DNA of 64,000 nt from Saprospiraceae bacterium (GTDB lineage Bacteria; Bacteroidota; Bacteroidia; Chitinophagales; Saprospiraceae), in contig JAHDFX010000002.1 in the NCBI GenBank assembly GCA_020627965.1, positions 1-64,000 of the forward strand, given 5' to 3'. Made by a program: the position numbers and the translations under genes. How positions within the stretch are numbered: position 1 is the first letter of the stretch; every line of letters begins with the position of its first letter. The notes beneath the pieces are model-generated. The model saw only the letters and a program-made list of their open reading frames with translations. It had not been told where the DNA came from and searched no databases. This document shows positions 27,008 to 35,719 of this stretch, one piece after another.

Positions 27008-28144
27008 CTAACCTGGCAATGAAAAGAAGAATGTGGCTCCTTGCCCTTCCTTACCCTCTGCCCACACTCTACCTTCGTGGCGTTCTATAATACGCCTTAC
27101 TGTTGCCAAGCCTACCCCACTACCTTCAAAATCCTTTGTTGCATTATGAAGCCTGACAAACATATTAAATAAACGGACTGTGTAAGCCATATTGAAACCT
27201 ACACCATTATCTTTAATTGAAAAGATGATTTCATCACCTTCTTTCTCTGCTTTAATTTCCACTACAGGTCTTTCCTGCATACTAGAATATTTTACAGCAT
27301 TTTGTATAAGGTTATAGAATACTTGCTCGATCAACACAGGATCTCCCTTTACCTTAGGCAGTACCCCTACATCATAATATGTAGATAATAATGGATTGGA
27401 GCGAGTAAGTTCATCAACGATCCTTAAAACTATTTCCTGTGTGTCAAAAAAATCAACCTTTATACTAACGACCTCCATTCTTGCAAAATCCAGCAATTCA
27501 GAGATCATGTTATTTATTTTTTTTGCTCCTTCTTCTACATAATCAAAAAGTTCCTGAGTTTCTTTATCTAAACTTTCCAGATTTAGTCTTTGTTTGAGTA
27601 AGGCCACAAAACTGCTGATTGTACGAACAGGTGCCCGAAGATCGTGGGAAACCATTGCTGTAAAGCCGTCTAATTCTTCGTTTTTCTTTTGCAGTTTTTC
27701 TGTTTTTCCCTTGAGTGCTATGTTAGCCGTTTTTAAATCATCTTCCGCTTTTTTTCTTGCTGCTTTCTCCACCTGCATTGCTCTATGCGTATTGATAGCC
27801 CGACTGATTCTAAGGTGCAGTAGATCTATATCCAGTGGTTTCTCTACAAAATCAGTTCCTCCATTTCTCATAAATTCAATCACCAAATTCATAGAAGAAT
27901 GAGCTGTCATCATAATTACTGGTACTTCATATGTATCACGAAAGCTAAGAAAAAAATCATATCCATTCATATCCGGCATCATATAGTCCAACAAGACCAG
28001 ATCAACGGGAGAGCTAGATAAAACGGCAATAGCTTCTTCTTTACTTTGAGAGGTAAGCACCTGATAACCACCGATTTTATTCAATCTCCGCTTCAACATT
28101 TGGAGGATATTTCCCTGATCATCGACGACTAGTATACGATTCAT
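27008..28144 (-). CDS. Receiver-histidine kinase hybrid
   Basis: 378 residues with the receiver first: ILVVDDQGN at the N-terminus and the phosphoacceptor in LVLLDYMMPDMNGYDF. A coiled coil (residues ~125-165, KAARKKAEDDLKTANIALKGK) links to HisKA with the H-box FTAMVSHDLRAPVRTI, an N-box FYNLIQNAVKYS and DNGVGF/GSGVGLATV ATP-binding boxes. The receiver-before-kinase order suits a middle component of a phosphorelay, switched by phosphotransfer rather than by a ligand. It is last in an operon with a single-domain receiver (12 bases upstream) and a LOV kinase. Confidence 0.9.
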   Translation of the reverse strand: MNRILVVDDQGNILQMLKRRLNKIGGYQVLTSQSKEEAIAVLSSSPVDLVLLDYMMPDMNGYDFFLSFRDTYEVPVIMMTAHSSMNLVIEFMRNGGTDFVEKPLDIDLLHLRISRAINTHRAMQVEKAARKKAEDDLKTANIALKGKTEKLQKKNEELDGFTAMVSHDLRAPVRTISSFVALLKQRLNLESLDKETQELFDYVEEGAKKINNMISELLDFARMEVVSIKVDFFDTQEIVLRIVDELTRSNPLLSTYYDVGVLPKVKGDPVLIEQVFYNLIQNAVKYSSMQERPVVEIKAEKEGDEIIFSIKDNGVGFNMAYTVRLFNMFVRLHNATKDFEGSGVGLATVRRIIERHEGRVWAEGKEGQGATFFFSLPG

Positions 28145-28155
28145 AAAATTAAATT

Positions 28156-28524
28156 TTAGGCATGCTCATCAAGTAATTTTAGTATAATCTCTTCAAAATC
28201 TTTCCCTATTGGCTTAGGAATAAAATAATCACAGCCAGCCGCTATTGTTGATTCGCTATCCTGCGCTCTCACTGATGCTGTGCAGGCTACAACAAGCTTA
28301 TTATAATTCAACTCGCGAAGTTTTCTGACCATCTCATGCCCATCCATTACAGGCATTCTGATATCCATTAACACCATGTCCGGTTGTAGATTCAAAGTTT
28401 TCCCAAGTCCTTCCTGCCCATCTGAAGCAACATAAATAGTCAGCTTCAGCTTCTTCAGTCTGCGGACAAGCATTCTGACGATTTTCTCATCATCATCAAC
28501 AATAAGTACTACTTTGTTATTCAT
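28156..28524 (-). CDS. Single-domain response regulator (receiver only)
   Basis: 122 residues, all receiver: LIVDDDEKIV holds the acid pocket, MVLMDIRMPVMDG the phosphoacceptor Asp, CTASVRA the switch Thr/Ser and PKPIG the Lys. With no output domain it works by protein contact or as a phosphate shuttle, as CheY- or Spo0F-type proteins do. It sits between a LOV kinase (6 bases upstream) and a receiver-kinase (12 bases downstream), which fits a relay from one to the other. Confidence 0.92.
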   Translation of the reverse strand: MNNKVVLIVDDDEKIVRMLVRRLKKLKLTIYVASDGQEGLGKTLNLQPDMVLMDIRMPVMDGHEMVRKLRELNYNKLVVACTASVRAQDSESTIAAGCDYFIPKPIGKDFEEIILKLLDEHA

Positions 28525-28530
28525 AGATTC

Positions 28531-29637
28531 TTAAACCTCAAGTAAGGGAACTATAACATAGAAATCGCTGCCTAATCCATATTCGCTTTTTACGTTTATG
28601 GTACCTTTTTGCATTTCAATAAGCTTTCTGGAGATTGCAAGCCCCAAGCCTGAGCCACTAGCTGCCCGTGCAGAAGAACCATCTACCTGTTTGAATACTT
28701 CAAAAATCTGCTTATAATTTTCTTTCTTAATACCACAGCCAGTATCTCTAACAGTTATTTTACCCTGATTGCCTATCATTTCACTGATTATAGTAATCGT
28801 CCCTTCTTTAGTGAATTTAACTGCATTACCAATCAGGTTAATAAAAATTTGTTTTATTCTGATCGGATCTCCCATAAAAGAAAAATCCTGTATTTCCTGA
28901 GTGAGTTTCAGTCCTTTCTTATCGATCATGGGCATAATTAAATGCAAAGCTTCCTGAATACAATTTCCAATAGATAAAGGTTCTAAATTCAGCTCTAGCC
29001 TTCCTTCTTCTATTCTTGAAATATCAAGGAGTTCATTGATTAGTTTTAGTAAGTGTATACCCGAATCTTCAATATCTGTTGCAATTTCAACAATTTCCTG
29101 TACATCAGGCATATCTTCAGGGTCGGTAAGTAAAGGCAGATTACCTAACATTACTGTAAGTGGAGTACGTAATTCATGACTAATCACATTCAAGAATTCC
29201 ACCTTGAGTCGATCTGCATCTTCAGCATCTTTCTTGGCTTTAAACAGTGCTTGCTCCATTTCTACACGAGTAGTAATATCATCTTGTATTCCTATAAATC
29301 CGATCACCTCTCCGTCTTCTTCTATCGGCGAAATACTAAGTTCATTCCAGAATTTAGTCCCGTCTCTTTTGTAGTTCAGCAAAATTACTTTACAGGGTAC
29401 TCCCTCTTTGATAGCCGTTCTGATCTTTTCTACTTGTTTTTGGTCTGTTTCTGGCCCTTGCAGAAAGCGACAATTTCTACCAACGGTAAATTCTCTGGAA
29501 TAGCCTGTTATGGTTTCAAAAGCAGGATTGACGTAAGTCAAGGGCATATCCGCTTGCTTAGTATCTGCTATAACAACACCAGTAGTCGCGCTTTCGACTG
29601 CTCGTTTTAATACATTTAAAGAATTAATATTTCCCAT
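28531..29637 (-). CDS. LOV-domain blue-light sensor histidine kinase
   Basis: The ORF opens with a GTG three codons before the ATG at 29637, which I take as start. Residues ~10-125 are a LOV domain: GRNCRFLQGPETDQ carries the cysteine that forms the flavin adduct (Cys59 in the longer frame), LLNYKRDGTKFWNELSISP has the two FMN-contact Asn, and FIGIQDDIT the switch Gln. A coiled coil (MEQALFKAKKDAEDADRLK) leads to HisKA (FLNVISHELRTPLTVM) and HATPase_c (NLIGNAVKF, DTGCGI, GSGLGLAIS). All signature residues are present, so it should be photoactive. It heads a three-gene relay operon. Confidence 0.93.
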   Translation of the reverse strand: MGNINSLNVLKRAVESATTGVVIADTKQADMPLTYVNPAFETITGYSREFTVGRNCRFLQGPETDQKQVEKIRTAIKEGVPCKVILLNYKRDGTKFWNELSISPIEEDGEVIGFIGIQDDITTRVEMEQALFKAKKDAEDADRLKVEFLNVISHELRTPLTVMLGNLPLLTDPEDMPDVQEIVEIATDIEDSGIHLLKLINELLDISRIEEGRLELNLEPLSIGNCIQEALHLIMPMIDKKGLKLTQEIQDFSFMGDPIRIKQIFINLIGNAVKFTKEGTITIISEMIGNQGKITVRDTGCGIKKENYKQIFEVFKQVDGSSARAASGSGLGLAISRKLIEMQKGTINVKSEYGLGSDFYVIVPLLEV

Positions 29638-29981
29638 AGGTAACACAATGATAAGAAAAACTTATTAGAGTTCTCCCCTGTGTGTATAACAATCAGACTA
29701 ATAACCTATAGCTCGATAATTAAGTCCTTCTAAATGAGAAGAAGAGGGAGAAAAATAAAATTAGGATCAATAAATGAGACTAGCAGGATCGGTGACAACT
29801 ACGTTATTCTGTGAAGCCCAGGTATTCCAGAATAAGTGCTAGGACTCAATTAATTTACACTTATAAAGGCATCTTTTGTCAGCACTTTTTGTTCTTGAAA
29901 TATTCGCCTTGCGACTATATACCTTACATTAGTCGAACACCTCTGAAAATTGATGTCCTTATTTTTGTTTTGCCATATGGG
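29638..29981. other. Non-coding gap upstream of the LOV operon
   Basis: About 345 bases between the LOV-kinase start and the ABC-F stop, both on the minus strand. The plus-strand ORF at 29811-30041 runs into the ABC-F gene and is not protein-like. I see no clear -7 box, hairpin or repeat. Confidence 0.4.
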
Positions 29982-31925
29982 TTATTGCAGGCTATCCAGT
30001 TCTTCCTGCTTGGATTCCCAGTTTTCCATGGCAATTTCTAAATCTGCTTGTGCTTTTTGGTAAGCTTCTATTGTTTTGGCTGAGTTTTCACTTTCATAAA
30101 AACCGGATTCTGCCATCTTAGATTGATATTCAGAGATTTGTTTTTCGAGTTTTTCTACTTTTCTTTCCGCATTGTGTACATCTCGCTTGAGCTGACGAAT
30201 CTTGTTTTCTCTTTCCTTTTTTTCTTCAGGCGATAATACGATAACTTCTTCTTTTACCGTCTGTGTAAGGGGTTTCGATGGGTTATTTTCTCCCAAACTA
30301 ACCGATCTGAAATTGTCTACATTTCGTTTTTTGAGGAAATAATTAACATCGCCAAGATATTCGTGCAATTGTCTGTCTCTAAATTCTATAGTACGCTCCG
30401 TCAAGCCATCCAGAAAATCACGGTCATGCGATACTACGATTAAGGAGCCATCATAAGCCAGGATCGATCTTTTTAGTATTTCTTTTGAAATAATATCCAG
30501 GTGATTAGTAGGCTCATCCAGTATCAGGAGATTAGCAGGGCGAAGTAACATTTTAGCTAAAGCCAGGCGCGCCCGTTCTCCCCCAGATAAGACAGAAACT
30601 TTCTTTTCTGCGTCTTCTCCACTAAACAAAAAGGCACCTAATATACTACGCAATTTAGTTCTTAGTTCGTCAGGACAACCATCTTCCATAGATTCCAGTA
30701 AAGTCATTTTAGGGTCTAGTGTTTCCGCCTGATTTTGAGCATAGTAGGCAATAGACACATTATGTCCCAAATTCACTTCGCCGTCTGTACTGCCCAATAC
30801 TCCTGCAATGATTTTTGATAAAGTAGATTTACCTTCTCCATTTCGTCCAACAAAAGCCACACGCTCGTTTCTATCCAGTTTAAACCCAACTTTGTCTAAG
30901 ACCATTAAATCACCGTATTGCTTGACAACACTTCGTGCTTCTACTACGACTTCTCCTGAGCGTGGAGCTGGTAAGAAGCGAAGTTTCATAGCTGAAGCAT
31001 CTTCATTATCCACCTCAATTTTATTCATTCTGTCCAGTTCTTTCATGAGCGACTGGGCAAATTTGGCTTTGGTATTTTTAGCACGAAAACGCTCAATCAA
31101 TCTTTCCTTTCGGGCAATTTCTCTTTGCTGGTTCGCATAAGCCTTTTCTTGTTGCTCGCGGCGTTCTTTACGGAGTTCCAGATACTTGGTATAGTGGGCT
31201 TTATAATCATAAATTTGAGCTAGTTCAATCTCTATTGTTCTGTTGGTTACATGATTTAGGAAGGTCTTATCGTGCGAAATCACGACGACTGTTCCTTCAT
31301 AGTTTTTCAACATATTCTCCAACCATATAATGGATTCTATATCCAGATGGTTGGTAGGCTCATCCAGTAGGAGGTAATCTGGTTTTTGTAGAATAATTTT
31401 AGCCAGTTCGATCCGCATTTGCCAGCCTCCACTAAATTCGCTGGTTTGCCGATCCATATCTTTCGACTTGAAGCCCAGCCCTTTTAGTACTCTTTCTGCT
31501 TCGGCATTCATATTATGTCCGCCAAAAATTGAGAATCGGTCGGTAGCATCAGATAATTCTTGTAATATTCTTGCGTAAGCATCACTTTCATAATCTTCTC
31601 TTACCCCCAATTCTTCATTGATTTCCTCTATACGCTTTTCCAGCCTTTTGATTTCATCAAAAGCTGTCAGGGCTTCCTGCAGAACAGTTTTCCCCTGTGG
31701 CAATTCCAATTCCTGATGCAGGAATCCGAGCGTATAGACTGAAGGGTAAGTTACCGTACCACTATCAGGACTTTGGTATTGGGCTATGATCTTTAGGATG
31801 GTTGATTTTCCAGTACCATTTTTTCCTACCAAACCAATGCGTTCGCGTTCGCCTATAACGAAGTTGACGTGGTCGAGTAATATACGGTCGCTGTACTTTA
31901 CAAATATGTTGGATACGGTAATCAT
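29982..31925 (-). CDS. ABC-F family ATPase (ribosome-associated type)
   Basis: I take the start at MITVSNIF (31925), 22 codons inside the ORF, because the promoter box lies within the longer version. The ~647 residues hold two ABC cassettes in one chain: Walker A GKNGTGKST and GRNGEGKST, signatures EFSGGWQMRIELAK and VLSGGERARLALAK, and Walker B LLLDEPTNHLD and LILDEPTNHLD. The linker between them is the charged helical P-site tip region. There are no membrane segments. A C-terminal coiled coil (EKKERENKIRQLKRDVHNAERK) resembles Uup/YdiF types. Such proteins act on stalled ribosomes or give antibiotic protection; which one cannot be read here. Confidence 0.92.
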   Translation of the reverse strand: MITVSNIFVKYSDRILLDHVNFVIGERERIGLVGKNGTGKSTILKIIAQYQSPDSGTVTYPSVYTLGFLHQELELPQGKTVLQEALTAFDEIKRLEKRIEEINEELGVREDYESDAYARILQELSDATDRFSIFGGHNMNAEAERVLKGLGFKSKDMDRQTSEFSGGWQMRIELAKIILQKPDYLLLDEPTNHLDIESIIWLENMLKNYEGTVVVISHDKTFLNHVTNRTIEIELAQIYDYKAHYTKYLELRKERREQQEKAYANQQREIARKERLIERFRAKNTKAKFAQSLMKELDRMNKIEVDNEDASAMKLRFLPAPRSGEVVVEARSVVKQYGDLMVLDKVGFKLDRNERVAFVGRNGEGKSTLSKIIAGVLGSTDGEVNLGHNVSIAYYAQNQAETLDPKMTLLESMEDGCPDELRTKLRSILGAFLFSGEDAEKKVSVLSGGERARLALAKMLLRPANLLILDEPTNHLDIISKEILKRSILAYDGSLIVVSHDRDFLDGLTERTIEFRDRQLHEYLGDVNYFLKKRNVDNFRSVSLGENNPSKPLTQTVKEEVIVLSPEEKKERENKIRQLKRDVHNAERKVEKLEKQISEYQSKMAESGFYESENSAKTIEAYQKAQADLEIAMENWESKQEELDSLQ

Positions 31926-31944
31926 TCTTTTGTATTGAAGAGTA

Positions 31945-31952
31945 CAAAGATA
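31945..31952 (-). promoter_or_regulatory. -7 box of the ABC-F gene
   Basis: Minus-strand TATCTTTG is an exact TAnnTTTG match 19 bases upstream of the ATG at 31925, which gives a leader of roughly a dozen bases and supports that start. Confidence 0.55.
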
Positions 31953-32087
31953 GGAATAAGATAGATAAATTGCACCTTGGGGCAAACACAAGATTTTTAA
32001 ATAAATTATTCAAATCAAAAGTTGTTGTAAGTCCTTCACAATTCCGAAATTTGAGCTAAACATGTAAGACAGCCAAATTATAGATAA

Positions 32088-33047
32088 ATGACAACAATAA
32101 TACATTTAAAAGAGATCGCCTCGATTGTCGAAGAAATGGACGTGATACATGCCATGCAGGAGGGCTTTATTCAATACAGTAACGGAAACTCTGTAGTACC
32201 TCCGGTTGGAGAATTAATTTTTGATAAGCCACCAGGAGATGTTCATATTAAATACGGCTATATCAGGAATCAGGATTTTTATGTGATAAAAATAGCTTCC
32301 GGATTTTATAATAATGCTCAATTCGACATTCCTTCTAGTCAGGGACTAATGCTTTTATTCAATCAAAAAACAGGACAGACAGCAGCTATTTTGCTAGACG
32401 AAGGCTATCTGACCAATATACGAACAGTGGCAGCCGGTGCTTTGGCAGTTCAATATTTCACCCCAGAAAATGTACAGGCAGTAGGCATTGTAGGCACCGG
32501 AACCATCGCAAAATTACAGATACAACAACTTCAAAAAATTGATTTTTGCAAAACCTTTTGGTTGTGGGGAAGAAATCAGGACAAAGCAAAACAACTAATA
32601 TCCGAACTGGGCAATGGCATTGATATACGTATTGCAACTAGCTGCACCGAGCTTGCTAAAAATACCAATGTCATTATCACTACAACTCCAACTGAGACTC
32701 CATTGCTCTTTGCTGATGATATTAAAGCCGGAACATTGATTGTAGGGATCGGGGCAGATACACAACATAAACAAGAATTGGATGGTGCTATTTTGAAAAA
32801 AGCAGATCTGGTGATCGCAGATAGTATTCCTCAAAGTAAAAGTCGGGGTGAAATTTATCAGGCGCTTAAAGCAGGGATGATTTCAGAAGAAAAGGTAATA
32901 GAACTTGGTAATGCACTACAAGCCCCCCATTTGCGACGAAGTACAGAAGAACAAATCATCGTCGTTGACCTAACAGGAGTAGCCGTTCAGGACATTATGA
33001 TAGCTTCGGCTGTATATTCAAATTTCAAAGCCAAGAAACCATGTTAA
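32088..33047 (+). CDS. Ornithine cyclodeaminase / mu-crystallin family protein
   Basis: 319 residues. The Rossmann motif is VGIVGTGTIAKLQIQQL (near residue 130), preceded by LLDEGYLTNIRTVAAGALA, which carries the family's conserved R-T-AA segment. Relatives are NAD(P)-dependent: ornithine cyclodeaminase, alanine dehydrogenase, pyrroline-2-carboxylate reductase, and SbnB, which releases 2,3-diaminopropionate. The substrate cannot be told from sequence. The last 7 bases overlap the start of the threonine-synthase-like gene, so translation is coupled, and the function should be sought in amino-acid metabolism with that enzyme. Confidence 0.85.
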   Translation: MTTIIHLKEIASIVEEMDVIHAMQEGFIQYSNGNSVVPPVGELIFDKPPGDVHIKYGYIRNQDFYVIKIASGFYNNAQFDIPSSQGLMLLFNQKTGQTAAILLDEGYLTNIRTVAAGALAVQYFTPENVQAVGIVGTGTIAKLQIQQLQKIDFCKTFWLWGRNQDKAKQLISELGNGIDIRIATSCTELAKNTNVIITTTPTETPLLFADDIKAGTLIVGIGADTQHKQELDGAILKKADLVIADSIPQSKSRGEIYQALKAGMISEEKVIELGNALQAPHLRRSTEEQIIVVDLTGVAVQDIMIASAVYSNFKAKKPC

Positions 33048-34489
33048 AATTTGTCAGCAATAAAGGTGGTGGAAAACCTGTTGATATTGAAACTGCCATC
33101 CTGAATGGTTATGCGCCCGATGGTGGATTGTATGTACCAGAACAACTTCCTCAGCTTTCCTTCGAGCAATTGGAACAATGGAAGAATTTATCTTACAAAG
33201 AATTGGCTTTTGAGCTTTTAAGTTTATTTATCGACAGCAGTATTGTTTCTGCTCAGGATTTAAAGACAATTATTGCTAAAGCATATGGCACCTTTGAAAA
33301 AGAAGAAGTCATTCCTATCCCCAAATTAAAATCGCGAAAGAATGCTTACATCATGGAATTGTTCTATGGTTCAACACTTTCTTTCAAAGATATTGGTCTT
33401 GCATTTCTGGTCAATCTGGTTGATTTTTTTCTAAAGAGAAAACAGAAAAGACTCTCTATTATCGTGGCAACAACTGGCGATACCGGTCCCGCAGCAGCAA
33501 ATTATATTGCCGGAAAATCTACTTTAGATGCCTGGGTATTATATCCTAAAGGCATGATAACAGAGGAGCAGGAACGACAGATGACCACTTTGCATCATGA
33601 TAATGTCCATCCTGTTGGAGTTTATAATTGCCCTGAAGGTGGCGATGATCTCGACGCTGTTATCAAACAATTATACGCCAATCAGACATTCAAAGAAAAG
33701 GTAAACCTTTCCAGTGTCAACTCCATAAACTGGGGACGCATTATGGTGCAAACCGTACATTATTTTTATGGTTATTTCCAAATTGCGGATAAAATAGGCG
33801 AGGAAATAAACATGGCAGTACCTTCAGGTGGTTTTGGCAACCTGTGTGCGGGTGGTCTGGCTCGCAAAATGGGATTACCAGTAAAAACTTTAATTATAGC
33901 CAATAACAAGAACGCATGCCTTAACCGGATATTTAAAGACGGTGTTTTTTCAATGGCTCCCATTCACGAGACCGTTTCATCAGCCATTGATATTCTTGTC
34001 CCAATCAATTTCTGGAGATTTTTATATTTCTGCGTTGGTAAAGATGCCCAAAAAATAAAAGAATGGATGGAGGAATTTGACAAAAACAGAGTCGTCCATT
34101 TTGACGAAGCTTCCTTTAAGTCCTATAAAAAAGGCTTTCTTTCGGGCAGTGTATCCGATGAACAAACCATGAAGGTCATTAAAGAAGTCTTTGAGGAAGA
34201 AGGGTATTTACTTGATCCACATGCCGCCGTTTCATTAGCTGTTGCACATTCGCTGAGAGAAGAGATAGGTGACGCTAAAATCATTTTTTTCGCAACAGCA
34301 CATCCTGCAAAATTCTCTAAAATCATCCAGAAGGCGCTTGGTTGTGAATCCTTGCCAAAAGCTGCTTTACACCCTTCTATAGAACGAGCAAAATGGCAAT
34401 GTCAAAAAGGTTATACCGCCGAACAAGCTCATCTGGAAGCGGCATTATTAGATGCTATGGAAAATCATTGGGAACGAAATTTAAAATAG
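33041..34489 (+). CDS. Threonine synthase-like PLP enzyme
   Basis: 482 residues in the fold type II PLP family. The N-terminus LKFVSNKGGGKPVDIETAILNGYAPDGGLYVPE and the lysine segment GSTLSFKDIGLAFL are those of threonine synthase, as is ATTGDTGPAAANY. Threonine synthase turns O-phosphohomoserine into threonine. Some segments differ from what I recall of the enzyme: PSGGFGN where PSGNFG is usual, and ANNKNACLNRIF where ATNxNDxxxRF is usual. It could be a divergent threonine synthase or a paralogue with another substrate. It is coupled to the OCD-like gene by a 7-base overlap, and its stop codon is the first three bases of palindromic element copy 2. Confidence 0.8.
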   Translation: MLKFVSNKGGGKPVDIETAILNGYAPDGGLYVPEQLPQLSFEQLEQWKNLSYKELAFELLSLFIDSSIVSAQDLKTIIAKAYGTFEKEEVIPIPKLKSRKNAYIMELFYGSTLSFKDIGLAFLVNLVDFFLKRKQKRLSIIVATTGDTGPAAANYIAGKSTLDAWVLYPKGMITEEQERQMTTLHHDNVHPVGVYNCPEGGDDLDAVIKQLYANQTFKEKVNLSSVNSINWGRIMVQTVHYFYGYFQIADKIGEEINMAVPSGGFGNLCAGGLARKMGLPVKTLIIANNKNACLNRIFKDGVFSMAPIHETVSSAIDILVPINFWRFLYFCVGKDAQKIKEWMEEFDKNRVVHFDEASFKSYKKGFLSGSVSDEQTMKVIKEVFEEEGYLLDPHAAVSLAVAHSLREEIGDAKIIFFATAHPAKFSKIIQKALGCESLPKAALHPSIERAKWQCQKGYTAEQAHLEAALLDAMENHWERNLK

Positions 34490-34657
34490 ACTTGTTACCC
34501 TTTAATTAACACCCCTCTGAAAACATCTTTTTCCGCTATTTTTCCTCAAAAAATGAGTCCGTAGCGGGGCTATGCACTAATTTTTTGAGAAAAACTATCA
34601 AAAAAATCTGAATTTCAGAGCGGCACTTATTAAAGAGTAACAAGTCTAATATAAAAA
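34487..34657. repeat. MITE-like palindromic element, copy 2, filling the thrC-like/kinase gap
   Basis: The core 34487-34648 runs from TAGACTTGTTAC to GTAACAAGTCTA, then ATATAAAAA. The first TAG is the stop codon of the threonine-synthase-like gene, and the final A is the first base of the kinase ATG. Sequence and orientation match copy 1 (18356-18526) except one visible base. The whole gap between the genes is therefore element. Confidence 0.88.
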
Positions 34658-35604
34658 TGGAGCAATACACACGATTAAATAAAGAAGAGCTTGTAAAGAT
34701 TTTAGCCCGTTTCAATATTCATAATATTTCATCTTTTAAGTTACTGAGCGGTGGTTCTGAAAACACCAACTATTTGATCGAGTCAGTCAAGAGAAAATAT
34801 GTCCTTTGTATTTGCGAACAAAAAACACCAAAAACAGCAGAGGAATTAGTTGAGCTTTTAAAATATTTAGGAAAAAATCATTTCAAAACATCAACAACAG
34901 TTTTCACCATAGATCATGAACCTATTACACTTTGGGGAGGGAAGCCGATCATACTCAAGGAATATATTGAAGGAAAAATAAAAAAAGACCTCTCTCCTCA
35001 TTTATTGGAATTGATTGGTAAAGAACTCGGTAAATTACACAAGATTGAGGCGCCTGACTACCTGCCCAGGCAATTAAGTTATGGAAAGGAACAATTTGCA
35101 AATGTCAAAAAATATGCGACTAATACTGAATTTGAAGCCTGGTTGAATAAAGTGCTTGACTATATGTCCCCTTATTTCGACATGAGTTTACCAAAAGTAT
35201 TTATTCATAGCGACCTTTTCTGGGATAATGTCATTATTAGTGAAGATGAAGGCTCCATCACTATCATGGATTTTGAAGAATCCGCCTATTATTATCGTGT
35301 ATTTGATATTGGAATGACGATCATAGGGATTTGCGCAGAAGGCTCAACTATCAATCTGGACAAAGCCAGACATTTTCTAACTGGCTATCGCTCAGAGATA
35401 CCATTGCAGGAAGATGAAATAAAGGCTTTAAAAGCATTTACTATCTACGCCGGTGCATCAATGACCTATTGGCGACACCATAATTTCAATTATGTCAAGC
35501 CTGATCCTAAAATGTTCAAGCATTATTTGGGCTTGAAAGTTTTAGTTGACTTTATGACTGAACAGGCTGACGATTGTTTTGATTTTACTAATGAATTTAT
35601 TTAA
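34657..35604 (+). CDS. Homoserine kinase type II-like (APH-fold) kinase
   Basis: 315 residues with an aminoglycoside-phosphotransferase/choline-kinase fold. LSGGSENTNYLIE is the N-lobe loop, FIHSDLFWDNVI the catalytic loop (Asp in HSD) and ITIMDFEESAY the metal-binding Asp. This family includes ThrB of the homoserine kinase type II kind and N-acetylhexosamine or methylthioribose kinases. The threonine-synthase-like neighbour makes homoserine the best guess, since the product O-phosphohomoserine is the ThrC substrate. Its ATG begins at the last base of the palindromic element, so its ribosome-binding region is entirely element sequence. Confidence 0.75.
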   Translation: MEQYTRLNKEELVKILARFNIHNISSFKLLSGGSENTNYLIESVKRKYVLCICEQKTPKTAEELVELLKYLGKNHFKTSTTVFTIDHEPITLWGGKPIILKEYIEGKIKKDLSPHLLELIGKELGKLHKIEAPDYLPRQLSYGKEQFANVKKYATNTEFEAWLNKVLDYMSPYFDMSLPKVFIHSDLFWDNVIISEDEGSITIMDFEESAYYYRVFDIGMTIIGICAEGSTINLDKARHFLTGYRSEIPLQEDEIKALKAFTIYAGASMTYWRHHNFNYVKPDPKMFKHYLGLKVLVDFMTEQADDCFDFTNEFI

Positions 35605-35645
35605 ATCTTTGCTGATTGACCACAGGCAAAAGCCCTGAAAAAGAA

Positions 35646-35676
35646 ATCCCGAATTTTCATGATGAAAATTCGGGAT
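35646..35676. terminator. Terminator between the kinase and subtilisin genes
   Basis: A perfect 15-bp stem ATCCCGAATTTTCAT around a single G. It lies between converging genes, with a smaller stem (CAGGC-AAAA-GCCCTG) just before it. The stem shares ATCCCGAATTTT with the pckA terminator. Confidence 0.75.
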
Positions 35677-35719
35677 AACCTATATTTTGCAGTCATTACA
35701 TGACCAAATATGCTAAGAA

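Noticed and set aside
29176-29610. 144-codon ORF opposite the LOV kinase
   Set aside because: Lies wholly antisense to the LOV and HisKA domains, with no motif of its own.
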